Origin: Brachionus manjavacas
Lineage: Eukaryota > Rotifera > Eurotatoria > Ploima > Brachionidae
Direction: 5' to 3'
DNA: 64,000 bases
NCBI GenBank assembly: GCA_019054805.1
Contig: JAHQIY010000008.1
Span: forward strand, 5,007,501-5,071,500
Numbering within the stretch: position 1 is the first letter of the stretch; each line of letters begins with the position of its first letter. The position numbers and the translations under genes were made by a program. Shown in pieces: positions 57,695 through 64,000 of the stretch. A model generated the notes under the pieces. The model ran no database searches. It was not told the origin of the DNA and worked only from the letters and a program-made list of their open reading frames with translations.

Positions 57695-60600
57695 AAGCAC
57701 TAGTAAACTTTTTTTATTAATTTCGAATAATTATTAACTTAAAAATTTTCATTTTAAAAATAAATTGAAAAAGTGAATCAAAAAAGCAAATTTTTTAAAT
57801 TAATAGAATCATGGTCTTTTTATAAAAAAAATTAAAAAAATTTCATGATCTAGTTAATGATTCTTTCTCTTGGATCAAAAAATGGAAGCTAAAATATATT
57901 TGAAAATTTTGTGAGGAACTTTTCAAGGGAGACCCAATGTAATAGCAATTAAAAAGTTACAATAATAACAAAACTTATCCCAAAACAACCTATTTTTGGT
58001 AAATGGTCTTAATCGATTCTTAAGTTTGAATTTTCATTTGAATGAAATAAATAGTTCTTGCCTTCAGAGTACACCTTTTAGGGTCTAAATGCTGAACTTA
58101 GAAAAATTCTAATGAAAATATTGATCTTACCAATTATAAAGTAACCAAGTGATAAATACTGATTTATTTTGTTTAATGAAAATTCTTGTTTTAATAATAA
58201 TGTTAAATTAAAAATTGCTTTATTTCACAGACATGATAATAAACTTTTATGGGTAATTTAGCTTTTTATTTAAAAAAAATAGACCTAAATTTTAACAAAA
58301 GAGATCAAAAGAGTCAATTTAAAAGAAAACTTGGTATAAATTGATCTTAATAGGCTTAAAAAAAAATATTACAGTCTGGAATATTAAACAATACAGCTGC
58401 AATTGCTAAGCTTAGACTTCAATCAATGCATTTTTATGATTCTATCTGCTTTTTTTTATAAAAAATCGACAAACAATCTACGCAAACAGATGGTAGTGTA
58501 ACAAAATGCATTCATTTTTTTTTTTGAAAAGTTTTTTTAAATGATGGTTCCTTGAACGAAATATTTGGTAAAGTTAAATAATACTCATTGAATTGGAATG
58601 TATTGCCAAAATTTCCAAATCCTAAGTAATTTGAATTAAAAAATTTTAAGTTGTGAATTTATTCATTATTTAAAGAAAAGAACCTATTTCAAAACTGTTT
58701 ATTTTATTTGAATCGATGTTGGTAAAAATATTGATAATAAAAGTTGATATAACTAGTTATCAAAACATTTTTATTTTGCATTGTGAAGCAAAAATTTTGC
58801 CAAATTAGCTAATAAGCCCAGTCCCAAGTGAATTTAGTTTTGAATAATTATCTTAGTATTTCCCTTTTTATTTTTTTTATAACTACAGTCATTTGAATTA
58901 TTGAATTTGTGTCACAAAATTATCAGAGGTAATGAACATGATTGATTTAATTTAACTTGCATCAAAACAACTCCGAAAAACTCCGATCCTAAAATTTTAT
59001 CATGATTTTTAAGATTAGAGTAATTAAAGCAAAAAGTTTCGTGCAAAACAAAACTATTATTTTTTTTAAATTCATTTCTGAAATAAAAATTGATTTTAAT
59101 TTCCCGACTGTTTTCACCAAATCTCATTTAAAAATTGTAAACTTTCATTTTAATTAATTAACTGCAAGTAGATCTAGTTTTAGTGCTTATCATACAATGC
59201 CTTTACAGATATCTTCTTTTAAATTAAAAAAATCTAGATAAAAAAATTAAAAAAAAAATTAATAATTAATCATGCTCCTTCCAAAGAGTTCTATTAAAAA
59301 AAATAATCTAAAAAATGCATTTCCTCGGTATTTTAGATCAATCCTTTAGAAAAAAAGTGGATATTGGCACTGTAATTCAAGACTGCTTGAAGTGTTAAAA
59401 TGATTAAGAAAATGTTTTAAAATTGCTTTTTCTTAAGATTATTCAAAATCAATTCGTTTAAGCCCTACATGCAAATTATTGAGGAGCTAAATTTCTGACA
59501 TATTCACTAAAACGTAAGAAAAAATGAAATTAGGAAGCTTTTTAGAAAATAAATCTTATGGTGAAATCCGACTAAATAATTATTTTTTAAAAATATTCAG
59601 CACAAAAAAGCTTATTTCAATATTTATTTAATTAGAAAAATAAACAGAAACCAAAAGTTTTATTAATGACCAATTTGGCTAAATAAAATTTAATAATTAA
59701 AGTCTAATGAAAATTGATTTTTTATTATTCGACTAGCCAAAGCCAAAGCCTGCTTAGGAAGATTTATTCAATTATAAAAGAATAATCTCTTGATAATCAT
59801 AGATAATACTGAACTAATTTAATTTAAAATTCAAATTTTCTAAAGCGATTTCCGATCAATTGATTATGTCTCCTCTTCTGTCTAAATGAACTACTTAAAA
59901 AAACTCGAGTCTACTTCTGTTATTAAATTAACCAAGCACTTTAGAGTGATTAATTAATACTCGTTTGGATTATGTGATTAAAAAAAATTTCTTCAATTCA
60001 AGAGTTCATTATATTTTGTTTAATGATACAAACATTTATAAAAAGAATAAGTTGTTAATTTAAACAAACAAATGAGGCAATTCAGTAAAATTTAGAGAGA
60101 GAGAATACTTGAAACCGTGGGTTTTAAATTTTAAGATATTCTCCAAATTTTATTTTATGATCATTCAAAAATTACAATCAGAATCTAATTAGATAAAAAA
60201 TATGGAAGCTTTATTTAATTATTATTTTGAATCTTGAAGCAAATCTTAAATAGCAACCACTAGAGGATTAAAGATTTTTTTATTTCCAATTAATTATTAT
60301 CTATCAAAATAATAGATAAAAAATTTAATAATTTATAATCTCAATCAATGAATAAATGTTTTTTAAGTTTTCTTAACAATTCCAAATAATTTAAAAGTTC
60401 AATGAATAGACTATTTTTCATCCCTTCCAGGTTTGTCGAAGTTCAGCAATTTTTAAAATATTTACTCATTTTAAACACTTCTTGAAAGATGAAATAAAAA
60501 ATAAAATAATAATAAGGAAATATTTTGATAATTAATTTTTACATTTAAATGACTCTTAATATAAAATAAAGTAATTAAAAAACTAATTTGAAATTTAAAG

Positions 60601-61970
60601 GTCACAAGAGTTTAAACCTGGTCATTTATTCTAAGACTAAAGTAAAATTTATTTTAAGTTTTTACTGTCAAAATTTGTTTTTTTCATAACATTCACAAGA
60701 ACACAAAATTTTTTTACATATTTTAAAATTTGTATAAAAATATCTATTTTTCTCAAAACTTGTGTCATATGGCTGAAATGAACGACGAGTCTTCATTCCG
60801 GCCGGCCAAAACTTAACCTAAATTATTTTTTAAATAAATTAATCAGCAAAATAATTAAATTTTTCCGATAGTAGATTTTTGAATGCTCAATTTCAATCAG
60901 AATAAAGTAAATAAAAAAAATGAATAATTTTCTTGCAAAAAATAATCTGAATACTCTACTCTGTAATTTTCTGTAAAAACAAAAGTTACGGGTAGAGCAC
61001 TGGTTTAGGGAAAAGGGGCTTAGGTCAAAGGGGTCCGGATTTAAGGTCAGGGTATTTTTATTAAATAATTCTTAATTTTAAAAAATTAGATTATTTTTTA
61101 TAAAATTTTCAGATTAAAAAAAAGAAATATTACAATAAAAAAGACACCCTAAGTTTCATTTATTTTTTTAAAGTCTTGATTAAAAGCACGGGGCTTACAA
61201 ATAAAATATAGATCGGTTCCAAAAATAGAGGAAAACAATTTTAATCTTTTTACTTTAAATTTAATTTAAAATTAGAAAATTTATTAATATATTTTTCAAT
61301 TTAAATTCTATACCACAGCACTTTTAATCAAGACTTATATAAATTTTTATAAATATTTTTTTAAAATTTTTTCTAAATTGATTATATCCTTGCTAAAAAC
61401 TTTCACGCGAATGCATTCTCTCTCACTTAAAAATTAAAATTTTAACATTGGAAAATTCTTTTCGATTGCATCTACCTTAAATGCAGCTTTAGATATTAAA
61501 AATGTTATGTACCATTTCAGATGTTATGTTTATCCTATTTTTTAAAAAAAGGTAATGTTCTTGTTGAAAGATCATCTCATGTCCCATCTTATAAATCACA
61601 ACTCATTATTCACAACTCAGTTTCATGCCACATAGATCATTTTCAATAAAGAGTCTTTTAGAGTCTCTTGATTTTGTCAGTTCTGGACTTCAGAAAAGGT
61701 TTACCTCAGACCCCATTTTATTTCATTTTTTGGTGAAGTCAAAGATCTGCCTTGACTTAAGATATTTTTTTTTAAAAAACTAAAACCTAATTAAAGAATA
61801 GGCTGAATTTTAAATAAAGAAGTCTTGGTAAGAAAAAGGATTTGAACTAGTCATTAAAAAATTATCTTTTAATTTTTTTCTAGATAAAATTGAAAATTTC
61901 AAAATTAAAGCTAAACTTTTATGTTAATTTTAAGACTTTAAAAAAAATCCTTTTTCTATACAGAGTTGAT
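57695..61970. other. A+T-rich intergenic DNA
   Basis: No gene is supported. Notable items are a G+C-rich word cluster at 60770..60815 (contains GGCCGGCC, with open frames on both strands) and a G-rich stretch at 60985..61050 with a tRNA-like D-arm word (GGTAGAGCACTGG). Confidence 0.5.
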
Positions 61971-61974
61971 AGCT

Positions 61975-62585
61975 GAACATTACTGAACATTACTAGACAT
62001 AACTAGTCGAGTTCCTCCAGGATAAGTTTTAGGACCACATCTATTTTTGATATTTATAAACGATCTATCAATTGGTTTGAGTATTAAGTGTGAAAAATAT
62101 GCAGGTGATACTAAAGTTTTATCTTTCACAAAAAATTTAAATAATAATCTCTTAGTTTAAAAGGATTTCATTTCAAGCTGGTTCCTTACTTGGTCTCTTG
62201 ATTTAATATCGAAAAATGCTCTTTAATGCTATTCCCTGTACTCCGTAAATATGAGTACTCAAAGATACTTGATTTTTTAGATTAACTTATCTTAAGATAA
62301 GACGCATGAGAGGAGATTTAATTCAGATGTTTAAAATCATAAATGGCTATGTAATTGCTCAGTTTATAAATGGCACTAATTTTTCACTCAATACGGTGTA
62401 TAACTTAAGGAGACATACAAAATTTTTGGTAAGAAAAGAAGCTAAGAGTTGTATGCAGAGCTATTGTTTCCTAAAAAATTAAGTTATCAATGTTTAGAAT
62501 AGCCTAGCTCAGGACATTTTTGATTCAGAATAAAAAAACGCTTTTAAAACTAAATTGGATAGATTGCTTGACATGCATTAAATAA
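61975..62585 (+). mobile_element. decayed CR1-like LINE
   Basis: Reads TSRVPPG, VLGPHLFLIFINDLSIGL, KCEKYAGDTKVLSF (the ADDT block), SWFLTWSLDLISKNAL, then LKIRRMRGDLIQMFKIINGY, LRRHTKF and AFKTKLDRLLDMH near the 3' end. Several stops and a deletion between the palm and the RRMRGDL block mark an old copy. No clear tail. Confidence 0.6.
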
Positions 62586-62589
62586 AACA

Positions 62590-64000
62590 AAATCAAATCT
62601 CGAGCCATAAGTATAAGTTCTGGATGCTGTTTACATTCAAAAAGAAAAGATTTACTGCCTTAGCTCATAGCTTTATTATTTCAAAGATGAAACTGTAATT
62701 TGCGTAACATTGCCTGTTATTTGAAAAACTTTAAAAAAGCGCTTTAAGTGCATTTTTGATTTAAAATTTTGAAAATTTCCAAAATAACAAAAATAATTGA
62801 AAATAAATTTTTTTTTTACAAACTTACATTGACTGATATTTTATAATAAAGTTTAACACAAAAAAATTTTTGAATATTTTTCAAGAAGCAACAAGCAATC
62901 TGACTTTCAAAAATTATTTAAATTTAGAAAAAAAATGAATAGATTCAATTCAAAGCTTAATTAAAAAAAGATCATATTTTTTTGTACTATGAAATTTTGT
63001 GTAAAAAATTAAATATTATTCGAATTATAATATTAACTTCAAAAGCTGAATTTTTTGTTTTAAACATAGTCTAAAATGGTCAGGATTTATTTTGTTAAAA
63101 AATCAAAAATTCCAAATTAATCTTAATAATTTAGAAATTAATTATTTATTGATTCCAATTTATAGAAAAAAATTTAGACTAATATTTAAATTGCGAAAAT
63201 TACTTTTTATTATCATTTAGAAAAACAAATGATATTGATTTTGAAAAATTTAAAATAAATTAGTATGAATGATTGCCTTAATCTTAAATCCGGATGAAAA
63301 TTTAAAATAAATAATCCCCAATTTATTTCGACATAAAACAATCACGTTCTAACTTCCTTTAATCCAGGTTAATTAGAATATCAAGCAGTTTAGTTTCTTC
63401 TAGAATAAAAATTGAAGAACAAATAATAAGGGTGTAAAGGAAAAAAAGATAAAAGCAATTTAGATTGAAAAAAATCTAAGTTAAATATTTGAAATCTTTA
63501 TTGATTTACATAATTTTAGAAAACCATTAATAGAACGATTAATAATATTTTTTTTTCTTTATACTTAATTATTTCAATAAGAAAAGATTTATCAATTCTT
63601 TAAACTTTTTTTAAATGATGGCTATTTAAAATTGAATTATTTGATCATCTTTTTCAAAACAAATGAATGTAAAGTCCTTAACTAAACTTAGCTTTAATTT
63701 GAGTTAAAACCTTTACTTTTAAAAAAAACATTTCAAAATTAAATAATATTGTTCTAATAATTTCTGACTCATTTTATTTAAATTCATTTACGCAAACTCG
63801 GCATGCAACAGGATTTTCAATTATACTCAGTATCTGACTTGTCAAATTACTTTTTGGTTGACTAATTTTCTTTAACTAACTAATTATTATTTATTTCACA
63901 TGAATCTTTCTTTATATAACTTGATTTTTTTTTTCATTTTTTTATTATTTTATTATTTTGAAGTTTTCTTAGCTAATATTAAATAATAGTCTACTGAATT
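62590..64000. other. A+T-rich DNA to the window end
   Basis: No gene, repeat with clear ends, or RNA gene is recognised. Confidence 0.5.

Noticed and set aside
60770-60815. G+C-rich stretch with MAEMNDESSFRPAKT on + and an open frame on -
   Set aside because: Both strands are open, there are no splice sites, and the length is too short to support a gene.
60985-61050. tRNA-like G-rich stretch with GGTAGAGCACTGG
   Set aside because: No acceptor stem, anticodon arm or B box can be folded around the D-arm-like word.

Overview
The window looks like nuclear DNA of an animal with cilia. It is extremely A+T-rich, host genes have very short GT-AG introns (35 to 88 nt apart from one of 2.9 kb), and most space between genes holds decayed mobile elements. 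The host genes are animal or ciliary families (IFT56/TTC26, LRRC71, FAM81, Rab2, PGAP5/MPPE1 and a FMRFamide-receptor-like GPCR). Composition, intron size and LINE load fit a monogonont rotifer such as Brachionus. That is an inference; no marker gene here fixes the species.

Layout. At 1-0.63 kb there may be the 3' end of an unidentified + strand gene. LRRC71 (-) lies at 2.1-3.4 kb. Long A+T-rich spacers and repeats follow, with a dead RTE-like LINE at 7.9-9.7 kb, a foldback element at 11.8-12.3 kb and a nested set of LINEs inside an inverted-repeat element at 13.9-16.6 kb. IFT56 (+) is at 18.0-19.9 kb, a second RTE-like copy (-) at 20.9-22.1 kb and Rab2 (+) at 25.3-26.0 kb. A nearly intact LINE RT (+) is at 27.1-29.0 kb, then a CR1-like LINE cut by a hAT end, a second copy of the inverted-repeat element, and PGAP5/MPPE1 (+) at 31.6-32.8 kb. 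A mosaic of small elements at 33.4-35.2 kb includes an encoded C2H2 zinc finger. FAM81 (-) spans 35.4-39.5 kb and carries LINE and hAT debris in its second intron.

From 40.5 to 51.5 kb the DNA is almost entirely mobile: a Ty3/Gypsy fossil, a LINE, a DIRS-like RNase H fossil with an acidic ORF, a Merlin transposase remnant, AT-hook remnants, and two LINEs joined head to head. A single-exon GPCR (-) lies at 53.3-55.1 kb. The remaining 9 kb is A+T-rich with one candidate exon near 57.6 kb and one decayed LINE near 62 kb.

Three host genes (LRRC71, IFT56, FAM81) have known or suspected links to cilia, but they are separated by repeats and do not form an operon; I read this as loose coincidence. 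The strongest unusual signals are: pairs of mobile-element copies that share the same disabling changes (RTE-like, hAT and a third LINE family); a conserved 3'-terminal hairpin with an apparent compensatory change in one LINE family; a recurring module of acidic stretch plus AT-hook next to DNA transposons; a perfect 59-bp inverted repeat; and a GPCR with a roughly 100-residue second intracellular loop and no cysteine in its second extracellular loop. I found no RNA genes, CRISPR arrays or bacterial-type operons.
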